Shown here piece after piece: positions 21,501-26,753 of a stretch of 60,000 nucleotides of DNA. The stretch is taken from contig NC_088324.1 in assembly GCF_910592395.1 (NCBI RefSeq), forward strand, positions 5,980,953 through 6,040,952, given 5' to 3'. Every line of letters begins with the position of its first letter. The stretch's first letter is position 1. This DNA comes from Lineus longissimus (Eukaryota > Nemertea > Pilidiophora > Heteronemertea > Lineidae). A program made the translations under genes and the position numbers. Under the pieces are notes generated by a model. That model had not been told where the DNA came from. It saw nothing but the letters and a program-made list of their open reading frames with translations, and made no database searches.

Positions 21501-22917
21501 GTTAATGTTAGTAGCGAACTGTGGAATATGATGGACAGTAATTTGGTCGAAACATTGCTGGGGAGGCAAACAGATAGCCTCGATTTTGACGAAATGTCAC
21601 AAGTTCTGGGTGTTACTGCCGCCACCTGGCGGCCGTGAGGAAATGTTTAAGGCGAAATAGTTCAGAGACACCTTCACTTTAATTTCTTGATTTGTCTTGT
21701 GCAATTTTGATTTGTTGCTTGCTGTAAATAACTATACATAACTGTTGTTCTGTAATCTTCTAACAAGAAGGAAATAAAGAAATATATATTAGCCTCGTTT
21801 GGAGTGATGAAAAGTGGTACTTGAACCAAAGGCCCTAGTCATGCTTGTTTCCTCATTTGCCTACTGAGTACAAAGCTGAAATTTGCTGGAAGTATAAGGC
21901 CTGAAAATTGTAAAGATAGCCTTTTTCAACCAGAAGTGACGTGTCAAGCTCGATTTTTATGGTTTCAGATGGAGCTGAAAGAAGTGGTTTATTCTGCTGT
22001 TTGATGAACCTGGTGGAGCGGATGCAGATTGACCGATACGCAGATATCTTCCACTGCATGAAGCATCTCAAGCGGAGGAGGTCACAGTTTGTAGACGACT
22101 TGGTAAGCTCTCGGCCAGCGTAGAAATTGGCTTCCGTGGTATAGTTTACAACGAGTAGATGCCATTACCGCAGTTAGGGTTTGTGCACAAATCATTACAT
22201 TTTTCGAAGACCCGAGGAGATTAAATCGTGAATTCTGTCCGTCATTAATGAAACCCAATACCTTGACAAGAATCCATCAAAGATGGTATTTGTTCTGAGG
22301 ATGGTATTATACGTTGCTCCCTTTTTCACCAAATCAACCAATATCTCCTCGATTCACTAGGTTCACTAGTAGGCAAACAACTTCCAAATAATAACGGGTG
22401 CATTCGAGATTTTTGTTGATTAGCGACAACAGCTAACCCTATTAAGACCTGATCGAGTGCAGAAGTTTCTGAAAAATGAAAATACACAATAAAGCAAGAA
22501 GTAATGCACGTAATGAGAATGAAAAAAAGCAACGTATGCATCATTCTCTGTGGTCAAACTTTAAAAAGTAATGTGTTGGGTATTAATCAGAATTATCCTA
22601 TTTCGGTCACCTCGTATATACCTCATGAATCTTTAGGAGACTTTGAGTCCTCTTCATACAGTCCGTTTTCGGGTTTTCCACAGAGCTTCGTTCTCTCATT
22701 CCAGGACCAGTATCGCTTCTGCTACAAGGCCCTGTGGGATTTCATCAACACCCGCATGATCAATATTCCCGCATCCATTCTGCGGAAGAATACCAAGAAT
22801 AGTATGAACGGGACAACCAATGGCACCAATGAAAAGAGACAGAACAAACGCCATCTTGAACTCACCTTGGCCGCGAATGATTTGCATGATTATGACTACA
22901 CGCTCTCCGTGGCTTGA
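277..22917 (+). CDS. Receptor-type protein tyrosine phosphatase (5'-incomplete, 19 exons visible)
   Basis: A type I membrane receptor of the RPTP family: adhesion-type ectodomain, one membrane span and tandem cytoplasmic phosphatase domains. Exons: 277-552, 888-1166, 1522-1797, 2948-3226, 3745-4023, 4204-4347, 4563-4697, 6067-6193, 7565-7791, 8861-8941, 9986-10105, 10649-10837, 11529-11840, 13328-13530, 15111-15293, 16572-18737, 19458-19635, 21969-22102, 22705-22917. Every junction has AG/GT (one GC donor, at 15294), and phases match throughout, giving 1933 codons including the stop. The first visible exon starts in phase 1, so start codon, signal peptide and further N-terminal modules lie upstream of the window. 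Order: FN3 x5, EGF-like x2, FN3, Thr-rich hinge, FN3 x5, transmembrane helix, PTP D1, PTP D2. EGF exons within an FN3 array differ from the classical LAR and PTP-mu layouts. Both PTP domains carry changes in key loops, so catalytic activity is doubtful. Confidence 0.93.
888..1166 (+). CDS. RPTP exon: FN3-like module 2
   Basis: Phase 1-1 exon of 279 bp, acceptor tttttcatcag, donor gtaagt. It encodes the same FN3 variant (MSWAPVTVGTFDNYTITISP, then LLAGTAYNITI) and ends in TFTTS. Two NxT sequons (N-L-T and N-Y-T) suggest glycosylation. The overlapping antisense reading frame is a shadow. Confidence 0.85.
1522..1797 (+). CDS. RPTP exon: FN3-like module 3
   Basis: Phase 1-1 exon of 276 bp with acceptor tattatttcag and donor gtgagt. 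It encodes NATVTWQAANGTFADYIVRI, then LTAGTAYTVGI, the same FN3 family as its neighbours. Codons before the first internal Met (PNPVDKTSITF) belong to the domain, so the exon starts at the acceptor and not at that Met. Confidence 0.85.
2081..2396. mobile_element. Palindromic MITE, AGGAGGCTTTTTCCGACTTC family, copy 1
   Basis: Terminal inverted repeats begin aggaggctttccgactta and end (inverted) aagtcggacaaagactcct. The whole element is nearly self-complementary around an AT-rich centre with gtgtgaatactaattagctc. The flank tacactagt recurs at other copies, so the true terminus may be slightly further out. Non-coding; it lies in an RPTP intron. At least seven relatives occur in the window. Confidence 0.8.
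2948..3226 (+). CDS. RPTP exon: FN3-like module 4
   Basis: Phase 1-1 exon of 279 bp, acceptor attggtttcag, donor gtaagt. It encodes SAVLSWNTVSSGTVDKYLIG and LTAGTLYRSAI. A long open frame on the opposite strand covers this exon but shows no homology or splice logic and is treated as a shadow. Confidence 0.85.
3236..3318. mobile_element. 65-bp perfect palindrome with 9-bp direct flanks
   Basis: Core 3245-3309 begins cggctgttataaaacgcgga and ends in its inverse complement. Both sides carry the direct repeat aatgacatg (3236-3244 and 3310-3318). This is the footprint of a very small terminal-inverted-repeat element. It starts shortly after the donor of the fourth FN3 exon. Confidence 0.75.
3745..4023 (+). 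CDS. RPTP exon: FN3-like module 5
   Basis: Phase 1-1 exon of 279 bp, acceptor gtctttcag, donor gtaagt. It encodes TATAAWTKTDGIFDSYRTTV, then LKPRQEYTVRVST, and ends in the array signature TFTTS. It is the last and most divergent member of the single-exon FN3 run, immediately before the EGF exons. Confidence 0.85.
4204..4347 (+). CDS. RPTP exon: EGF-like module 1
   Basis: Phase 1-1 exon of 144 bp after an eight-T tract and cag; donor gtaaga. It encodes a Cys-rich module whose pattern (CPAGNF, CTECHCIG, C, C, SACSKGY, QCQEC) resembles the laminin/MEGF type of EGF repeat. The last Cys is shared with the next exon through the phase 1 junction. Confidence 0.8.
4563..4697 (+). CDS. RPTP exon: EGF-like module 2
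   Basis: Phase 1-1 exon of 135 bp, acceptor ttcttcaccag, donor gtaagt; it has no start codon of its own. It encodes CPKGLFGFGCQNSCHC, then CPNGCHPDYWGIDCQQ, a MEGF/SREC-type EGF repeat. Its 3' half plus donor is repeated in degenerate form several times downstream (to about 5365). Confidence 0.82.
4698..5365 (+). repeat. Degenerate tandem copies of the EGF exon 3' half plus its splice donor
   Basis: After the second EGF exon, blocks resembling its last 60-70 bases and donor recur: a partial copy at 4710-4750 that resumes at about 5142 after a MITE insertion, then copies near 5190-5253, 5254-5322 and 5323-5362. Shared marks are the gccacc(c)tgact core and the atgtaagt donor, present near 5167, 5308 and 5353. 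No copy keeps an open frame with all Cys codons, so they are non-coding decay products of tandem duplication. Confidence 0.75.
4757..5137. mobile_element. Palindromic MITE, same family, copy 2
   Basis: Starts actagtaggaggctttttt and ends gtcggaaaaagcctccgact. It carries the internal diagnostic blocks ggtcggatttctagaaa and cctcattaacc. It interrupts one of the degenerate EGF-exon repeats, so it inserted after that tandem duplication. Confidence 0.82.
6067..6193 (+). CDS. RPTP exon: first half of FN3 module 6
   Basis: Phase 1-2 exon of 127 bp, acceptor tttttcacag, donor gtaagt. It encodes LPGLNQAPTLSGVSCSNVTV and a core Trp (KWLAFDT), the A-C strands of an FN3 fold. It joins in frame to 7565-7791. 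Confidence 0.75.
6283..6571. mobile_element. Palindromic MITE with CCAGG(G/A)CTG termini
   Basis: The left end ccagggctgagttgttcgaa and right end ttgaacaacccagtcctgg are inverse complements with few mismatches. Inner arms (gttagctttaac, gttaagtcttaac, gagataacgtccttaagg) also pair. Non-coding, in the intron between 6193 and 7565. Confidence 0.75.
7050..7478. mobile_element. Palindromic MITE, same family, copy 3
   Basis: Starts aggaggcattttccgacttc and ends agtcagaaaaggcctcct, followed by actagtgta. This is the longest copy. It ends less than 90 bases upstream of the acceptor of exon 7565-7791. Confidence 0.8.
7565..7791 (+). CDS. RPTP exon: second half of FN3 module 6
   Basis: Phase 2-1 exon of 227 bp, acceptor ttttctttcag, donor gtaagc. 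It encodes LQMSTNGTWSDI, the FN3 strand F signature LVSGLQQHTSYKFRVRT and a Pro-rich tail (PGRPSPVTPN). Sequons include N-G-T, N-N-T and N-L-T. Confidence 0.8.
8385..8546. mobile_element. AT-rich palindrome with internal aaccataaaat repeats
   Basis: The ends atccaatcattttatggtt and aaccataaaatgattggat are exact inverse complements. The interior is a run of tagcat, tgctagtatttt and aaccataaaat units in both orientations. It could extrude as a hairpin or cruciform. Confidence 0.7.
8861..8941 (+). CDS. RPTP exon: Thr-rich hinge
   Basis: Phase 1-1 exon of 81 bp, acceptor tcattactag, donor gtaaga. It encodes about 26 residues dominated by Thr, Pro and Ile (TTATTTTKITTPKPTI), a mucin-like, probably O-glycosylated spacer between FN3 blocks. 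It is recognised from composition, splice sites and phase; no domain homology supports it. Confidence 0.65.
9499..9668. mobile_element. Palindromic MITE with CCGGTGTG termini
   Basis: The left arm ccggtgtgacagcggatata and right arm tatccccgccacaccgg pair as inverted repeats, with inner ggagtcatagtccgg against cggactatcagcc. About 170 bp, in the intron before exon 9986. Confidence 0.65.
9986..10105 (+). CDS. RPTP exon: first half of FN3 module 7
   Basis: Phase 1-1 exon of 120 bp, acceptor ttcatttag, donor gtaggc. It encodes APSAPLNLALTASSSTTIDV, then SWEPPASNDHTGYNLFYG, a canonical FN3 start (P-x-P-x-N-L, SWxPP). It continues in 10649-10837. Confidence 0.82.
10268..10335. repeat. Strong intronic hairpin
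   Basis: Two 27-28-base arms (tagttttttgtggtagtttt and its complement) flank an 11-base loop (ttgatttcaaa) with almost perfect pairing. It may be a MITE remnant or a hairpin RNA precursor. Nothing else in the sequence supports an RNA gene. Confidence 0.5.
10649..10837 (+). CDS. RPTP exon: second half of FN3 module 7
   Basis: Phase 1-1 exon of 189 bp, acceptor tctgtttttag, donor gtgcgc. It encodes a variable loop, then HQLSGLKPWSSYKISLRATN and GSGQAAVATIRTKEA, the classic FN3 L-x-P-x-x-x-Y and G-x-G segments. Confidence 0.85.
11529..11840 (+). CDS. RPTP exon: FN3 module 8 (single exon)
   Basis: Phase 1-1 exon of 312 bp, acceptor tttttaaaccag, donor gtaagt. It begins 27 codons before the first Met, with PDPELVSAPTGKCSNLQAS, and encodes FMLSFVPPPCHTKNGAFSMY, then ITGLNPGTSYQVVVAFLNAE. 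The Cys pair (GKCSNL, PPCHTK) could form an extra disulphide. Confidence 0.85.
12806..13192. mobile_element. Palindromic MITE, same family, copy 4
   Basis: Starts gggagaaggtttttccgact and ends agtcggaaaaagcctcct. Internal blocks gggttaatg and cattggtcttcgatctttat are inverted relative to each other, as in other copies. Confidence 0.8.
13328..13530 (+). CDS. RPTP exon: first part of FN3 module 9
   Basis: Phase 1-0 exon of 203 bp, acceptor tataatttcag, donor gtaggt, with no start codon. It encodes PGFVELKWQPLYPRSNEVLG, then DYKVTYWENKVNS and TSYNASGLTNGVFNFQ, the B-F strands of FN3. It joins in phase 0 to 15111. Confidence 0.8.
14331..14575 (+). mobile_element. tRNA-derived SINE
   Basis: The head resembles a tRNA gene: box A-like tggcctagtgg at 14339 and degenerate box B-like gtttcaggccc at 14384. 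A non-tRNA body and a T/A-rich tail follow (aataaacaaactttac). Mutations in the tRNA region and the attached tail argue against a working tRNA gene. Confidence 0.65.
14662..15034. mobile_element. Palindromic MITE, same family, copy 5
   Basis: Starts atgaggcttttgccgacttt and ends gtcggaaaaagcctcctac. It lies less than 80 bases upstream of the acceptor of exon 15111-15293. Confidence 0.8.
15111..15293 (+). CDS. RPTP exon: end of FN3 module 9 and start of module 10, with GC splice donor
   Basis: Phase 0-0 exon of 183 bp, acceptor ttgtgattag. It encodes VSVQSTLSWTSGLNSEIATV (last FN3 strand), then the next FN3 start VPSQPTSLSLANNTESGIQI and APISSASPVTHYK. The only junction that keeps the frame into 16572 is AAG|GCAAGT at 15294, a consensus GC-AG intron. 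The GT sites tested a few bases downstream break the frame. Confidence 0.8.
15804..16098. mobile_element. Palindromic MITE, same family, copy 6 (internally deleted)
   Basis: Starts aggatgctctttccgacttc and ends agtcggaaaatgcctcct. It lacks part of the central block seen in longer copies. It lies in the GC-AG intron. Confidence 0.78.
16572..18737 (+). CDS. RPTP large exon: FN3 modules 10-11, furin-like site, TM, PTP domain 1 and most of domain 2
   Basis: A single 2166-bp phase 0-0 exon, acceptor gttattttcag, donor gtaaat. Order: end of FN3 10 (DPATTYRISVSANNMYGFGD), membrane-proximal FN3 11 with basic site KRKRR at 16917-16931 (RPTPs of this type are commonly cut there by furin), an Ile/Val-rich transmembrane helix at about 17169-17251 followed by WKRKRE, then PTP D1. 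D1 has RNRF where KNRY is usual, WPC (Cys codon 17916-17918) in place of the WPD acid, and active-site HCGTGVSR (Cys codon 18012-18014) with the CX5R frame intact. D2 starts near residue YEQFKIF and runs to the exon end. The Asp-to-Cys change removes the general acid, so D1 is probably weak or inactive. Confidence 0.93.
19178..19425. repeat. Palindromic GTTTGGCAAGC repeat cluster
   Basis: It contains many inverted and direct copies of tgtttggcaagc / gcttgccaaaca. The first part (19178-19262, gaagtgactacttggcaagc through gagagccgaactcat) recurs at 41719-41806. The second part (19274-19400) recurs at 45187-45296. A MITE-like foldback family, immediately upstream of exon 19458. Confidence 0.75.
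19458..19635 (+). CDS. RPTP exon: PTP domain 2, central part
   Basis: Phase 0-1 exon of 178 bp, acceptor tcatttacag, donor gtatgt. It encodes FHLDGDWMMYDHVPKSRE, the position of the WPD loop; Trp is followed by MMYD, not PD. It ends in ETPILVHCI, the start of the D2 signature, which is completed by the next exon as HCIDGAERSG. Confidence 0.88.
19778..19975 (+). pseudogene. Short ORF resembling the N-terminus of a ZSWIM3/FAR1-like protein, repeat-borne
   Basis: The frame from ATG at 19778 encodes 65 residues with FSSFPAFQTALFRYQEQHN and FVIRHSRTID, reminiscent of the N-terminal segment of ZSWIM3-type (MULE-related) proteins. Nucleotides 19830-19975 recur at 36205-36322, so it is a dispersed element fragment and not an RPTP exon. 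The family assignment is from memory and weak. Confidence 0.35.
20476..21292. mobile_element. Palindromic MITE, same family, copy 7, split by a nested insertion
   Basis: The left half (aagaaggcggttttttacga to cattcaacataggcctttga, about 20476-20750) and right half (cattcaatgccctctttgg to gtcggcaaatcaggaaaag, about 21203-21285) match the family. Between them lies unrelated sequence with a GATA microsatellite end, so another element landed inside this MITE. Confidence 0.72.
20751..21202 (-). mobile_element. Retroelement 3' fragment with GATA-type tail, nested in a MITE
   Basis: Read on the minus strand the segment ends in ggttaataaatatctatcta, a microsatellite-like tail typical of LINE or SINE 3' ends. 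It is flanked on both sides by halves of MITE copy 7. No domain is identifiable in the short remaining sequence. Confidence 0.5.
21351..21785 (+). mobile_element. 5'-truncated LINE: C-terminal zinc-motif end of a reverse transcriptase ORF plus 3' UTR
   Basis: An open frame to 21638 encodes CKQCNSVYTDPQVHFFCQC and then RDRFWESIEQ, the CxxC...HxxxxC pattern at the C-terminus of many non-LTR reverse transcriptases. About 150 bases of UTR follow, ending gaaggaaataaagaaatata. It lies in the RPTP intron upstream of exon 21969. Confidence 0.65.
21969..22102 (+). CDS. RPTP exon: PTP domain 2 active-site loop
   Basis: Phase 1-0 exon of 134 bp, acceptor tatggtttcag, donor gtaagc. The split codon gives Asp, so the signature reads HCIDGAERSG: Cys and Arg of CX5R are kept, but the loop differs from CSAGVGRTG. 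It continues LFCCLMNLVERMQID and FHCMKHLKRRR. Confidence 0.88.
22705..22917 (+). CDS. RPTP terminal exon
   Basis: Acceptor tctcattccag; phase 0; stop TGA at 22915-22917. It encodes DQYRFCYKALWDFINTRM, the conserved end of a PTP fold (the Q-Y-x-F helix), and then a 50-residue Asn/Thr/Lys-rich tail ending in DYDYTLSVA. The tail Tyr residues (YDYTL) could be phosphorylation sites. Confidence 0.88.
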   Translation, partial: DQYRFCYKALWDFINTRMINIPASILRKNTKNSMNGTTNGTNEKRQNKRHLELTLAANDLHDYDYTLSVA

Positions 22918-24236
22918 GGAGGACGAATTTACCAATGTGCATAATGACTTCGCTCACTGGACAGTTAGAATTTAGGATGTTGCCAAAGAAGCATGGTATG
23001 AACTTCAGCAATTCCTTTGTAGGAGAAAGTATTCTTTGCTGAGCTAAAGGAGGTGATTGTGCATTTTCTAACAGATGACATTTTTTTTACAAAATACCAA
23101 AGAATCTTCATTATGCTCTTCATACATGAAACTAATTTCATACATGAAACTAATTGATATGCCATCGGTGACGATCTATTCAAAATATCTGCCAAAATAT
23201 AAGCTCTAAAATAAAATGAGTTTTCAAGAATCTTCAATAGGGTTCGGATATGTATATGATGAACCACTGGATAACTTATCAAAACAGTATTTCATATTTT
23301 GATTGGCTTGCAACTTTCCATATCTTCATGTTTGTCAGGATATAATATAAATCAGGCAAGTGAACAGTAAGATTTTAATATTTGAAGGCCATGGTCCAGT
23401 TGTTCAAAACTGATCTAGTTAGTCGATCATTGCTAACTTTGTAAGGAATGGATGACACAAACTCTATCATTTCTATGTCGGTGTATCTGTTTGCGAACGC
23501 CTTATTTTTGTGAACTGTTCTCTATATTTAAGATAATTGAATTAAACCCACTGCGGCGTGTTTTGACCCCAATATTGTTAATAAACGGAATGCGTCGCTA
23601 CGGTATGCATTGCTGCTGCGGCCTGTTTCGACATCCGGGGTCCAAACAGGAGCACCTGACAACGCTTACCTGTCCACAAACCGTCTTTCAACTGCCGGGA
23701 CCATGGTCTTATTTTTCTGACGAAGTTATTCCGGATTACGAGATATTTCATAGATTTGTACAGTGTATTATTTATTATCTTTTTCACAATTTGCAGCATT
23801 TAAAATGCGACGATCGCCCTGGAATTAAGCAATTTATATGGACCAGTAGTTGGAACAGTATTGATTTAGGGATTATATTTTTATCGTACTAAATGGGGAG
23901 GGGGGTGTTTGTAGAGCACTATGTATTTTATACTGTTTGTGCCTTTTTCGTATTGGATAGGTGGTCGTATTTGCTGCTGTACGTACAAAACTCAGTGGCA
24001 CTACACCAGTTCTCAATCAAAACGATTTTAAAGGCCTGGCTAGTTCGTTCAAAATGAATGAGAAAATTGAAAATATATATGATATCAATTTCAATTAATG
24101 AGGGAGCACTCACAAACTGAAATATTCGAAAAAAAAGTTACACTGTTGTCACGGGTCTGTCATTTGCTTGAGAAAAAAAAATTCCTTTGGTCTCCCTTTA
24201 AAATGTAACTTGTTTAGTTTATAGAAAAAATATATA
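22918..24236 (+). other. RPTP 3' flank
   Basis: Probable 3' UTR and spacer. A candidate AATAAA poly(A) signal is at 23210-23215, with a second AATAAA at about 23580. A 146-codon open frame at 23452-23892 has no recognisable domain. No other gene is seen. Confidence 0.4.
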
Positions 24237-24414
24237 TACAGTAAAACCTCTTTATTAAAGACACCCTCCGCCGGACGGACAAGTGATGTCCTTGGGTTTC
24301 CTGATGAAAGATGTCAAATTGAATGGAAACTACCTTTTTGGCAGCAAACCTCGTGTCCTTAATAGAGGGGATTTCCTTAATAGAGAGGTGTCCGCTAAAG
24401 GAGGTTCCACTGTA
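24237..24414. mobile_element. pogo/Tigger-type MITE with TA target duplication
   Basis: The 174-bp element at 24239-24412 starts cagtaaaacctctttattaa and ends ctaaaggaggttccactg, imperfect inverted repeats with CAGT termini, flanked on each side by TA. Termini and TA duplication fit Tc1/mariner-pogo relatives. The open frame through it is incidental. Confidence 0.8.
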
Positions 24415-26166
24415 GTTAGAATGAGATTTCTATTATCTTACAGTAACAAAGCTAGGTTTTATATGCGAATGTATTATACTCTTTGGTATTGTCATAGTCT
24501 TCCATCACAAGAACATTTCGATATTAGGTCGGTGTATAATGCATTGCTTTCAATGCCTTGCTTTAACATGTTTAATAAAATGCCTACATTTTCAGGCCAA
24601 TTCGCCAACAATTTTTATGGCAAGATTCTAAATATTCTAGCTTTAAAAAAAATCCGTGCACAATTTCTTTTTTTTTAATTTCTTTATATAATACGTTACG
24701 GTTATATAGAAAAAATCATAACGGAATCCTGTGTAATGCCGCCAGGCGCGTTCAGCTCTTTCATTCATTTTACATGCTAAGATCTTATAATGTTAGCCAT
24801 TGTTAGGCGTTACGTTTGGAATCAGCATTTCCAAAATATGTGATAGATATTTTGAACGCATGCGGCGGATATAGTTACGTAACACTGTTGGCCACGTATT
24901 TTTAATGATAAAATGTATTTTCTTTCATAACTACGTGTTCAAAACATTGTAGCGAAAAAAAAGGCCTGAGTGTTGAATAAGGCCTATAGTTGGAGTACGT
25001 AATTGACAAGAAGATTGCACAGGGAAGTACATTTTTAATTTGTGATAATAATAATAATAATAATAATACTAATCAATAGGTATTGGATTAGGATAGTACA
25101 AGGGTGAAAGAACAATTTAGTTGGTGTGTACTACTCATAATTTCCGGTATTATATGGGTGAGTTAAGCTGTTAGAAAATGAAAGTGTGCCGATCAGGGAG
25201 ATCTGATCATATCAAGGTAATGGCAAGAAGCCACCAATGAAAAAGTGCAAAATGTGAAAGAACTGTGGGACCTGAAAAGTTTATTGCCCGAGAGACCGTC
25301 TTCTTTCCTGAAAATAATGATAATGATAATAATAATGTTGAGGTTCTTATAAAGAGCTTTTCCAGATTTTCCTGCTCAAAGCGCTTTTTGGATACCATAT
25401 TTTTACCCCGGTCTCCATAGTAATCAATCAGTATTTCCAAGGAGCAACCAGAAGGCGTTCACTTGAACTCAGCCAGTCGGGGAACCAAGCAGTGACTCGG
25501 CCGGGACTTAAACCCACGACCTCTTGGTCATGAGGCCGACCCTCTTCCACCTCACTACCGCTTCCCAATGCAGACTTCTCCCAATGAATGTGATCTGAAC
25601 TGCTGCTAACAACGAATGTGCATTTCGATTTATCCATGGTGGTCATTGTAACGACGGCGCTCGTGCATAAATCATAGCCATTTATCTTGTATGTTGACGC
25701 CAAGTGTCGCATTCAATGCGAGCCACTCGGGCCGTGAAGCGGGATTTAATGCATCGTCCTTTTTAAAATGGCAATGTCAAAAGAATTGTCGCTCATATCT
25801 AGGGAGGTTTTCGGGTCTTTATGGTGGCATTAGTAGTTGATGCTGATAGATCGCTAAAAAGTGTACTGTAGTTTGTATCAGAGAAGAGTTGAATATATTT
25901 TATATATCAGCAATATGTTTCTCTATTTCTTGTTAGGTACTCTGACCACTTTCCTGGTAAAAACGAGGATTCGAGTAATCACGTCGCATGAGTTATCATC
26001 GAGAAAGTCAATGAGCTGGACGTGAGACCGTCCGCTAGCGCGATCAGAACTTTTTTATCGCATGGCTGACCGCCTGACTCGATCATACATTGCATGATCC
26101 CTTCGAATATTGTTGTGCACATGTTCATAAATTTGGGGGAAAAGTTTAAGCAGCGGCTAAACAAGT
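24415..26166. other. Intergenic spacer
   Basis: Apart from the SINE head it holds a TAA-type microsatellite (25044-25068) and AT-rich sequence. I see no gene, although the region is long enough to hide short exons. Confidence 0.4.
25440..25570 (-). mobile_element. tRNA-derived SINE head
   Basis: On the minus strand: an A-box-like region in aagcggtagtgaggtggaag and box B-like gggtttaagtccc (plus 25503-25515), with tRNA-like spacing and the anticodon-arm-like cctcatgaccaagagg. No acceptor-stem closure is evident, so this is a SINE relic. Confidence 0.65.
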
Positions 26167-26408
26167 AGGAGGCTTTTTCCAACTTCTTACCGGTTTCTCC
26201 AACTTTTTTTCTGATTTATCCGACAAAGGTCTGACATTGTCCGAATTTTCTCTGAAAGGTCGGGTTTCTAGAAAACATGTGAAAAATTCTAGGGCTTCCC
26301 AGGAGGGCATGGCGATAAATATCAAAGACCTATGCTGAATGGGGTTAATGAGGTGACCTAATTGAGCGAGCTAATTAGTATTTTCACTTAGGGTCACTCT
26401 GAGTCTTT
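26167..26408. mobile_element. Palindromic MITE, same family, copy 8 (right half missing)
   Basis: Starts aggaggctttttccaacttc and keeps blocks through cacttagggtcactctgagt, then stops at about the palindrome centre. The last codons of a 117-residue minus-strand ORF fall in this remnant. Confidence 0.75.
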
Positions 26409-26747
26409 GACAGCAAGCCGCACTCGCTTCCAAAACTGCTCCCTCTCGCGTTGTAGACTATAAACCACCTTAGGTGCTGTGTGAGGCCATTCTAAACAAG
26501 GGCAACGCAGACTGAGCAGGTCTTTGGGCAAGTCTTTCTTCTTCTTTCCCCAGAGAACGAGGACGAACTTGGAAAGATTTTCGACACCGCCATTTTTCGA
26601 TAACTGTGGCCAGTGATTTTTAAGAAAATACTTAGTAGCCTTTCTCAATGTTTTGTATTTCCCGCGAAATGACGTCACCATTCGTAGAGCGCCATGGAGC
26701 GCACGACATTCCGACCTTTCTTGAAGATGTAACAAATCGCTGTACAA
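26394..26747 (-). other. 117-codon ORF divergent to the unknown gene
   Basis: The frame starts 6 bases from the ATG of the plus-strand gene and runs the other way. It is Lys/Arg/Leu-rich (KNHWPQLSKNGG, VLVLWGKKKKDL, REREQFWKRVR). Its last codons and stop lie in a truncated MITE. It may be part of a host exon, a mobile remnant or chance; no splice partner was found. Confidence 0.25.
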
Positions 26748-26753
26748 AAATCG

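Larger units (their letters stand above)
553..22704 (+). other. RPTP introns: content overview
   Basis: Introns over 300 bases, beyond elements listed separately: 553-887, 1167-1521, the edges of 1798-2947, 3319-3744 (with an imperfect hairpin near 3432-3496), 5366-6066, 6572-7049, 7792-8384, 8942-9498, 9669-9985, 10838-11528, 11841-12805 (two diverged copies of a block sharing gtttcggagg at 12240-12460), 13531-14330, 16099-16571, 18738-19177, 19981-20470 and 22103-22704. In these I see no conserved coding sequence or RNA gene. Confidence 0.5.

Noticed and set aside
23452-23892. 146-codon ORF downstream of the RPTP stop
   Set aside because: Cys/Phe-rich random-looking sequence in a 3' flank with no homology, codon bias or splice context.
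24283-24678. 131-codon ORF
   Set aside because: Half of it lies in a pogo-type MITE and the rest in AT-rich spacer; no domain.
25440-25570. Possible tRNA gene (minus strand)
   Set aside because: tRNA-like head without an acceptor stem; better explained as a SINE.
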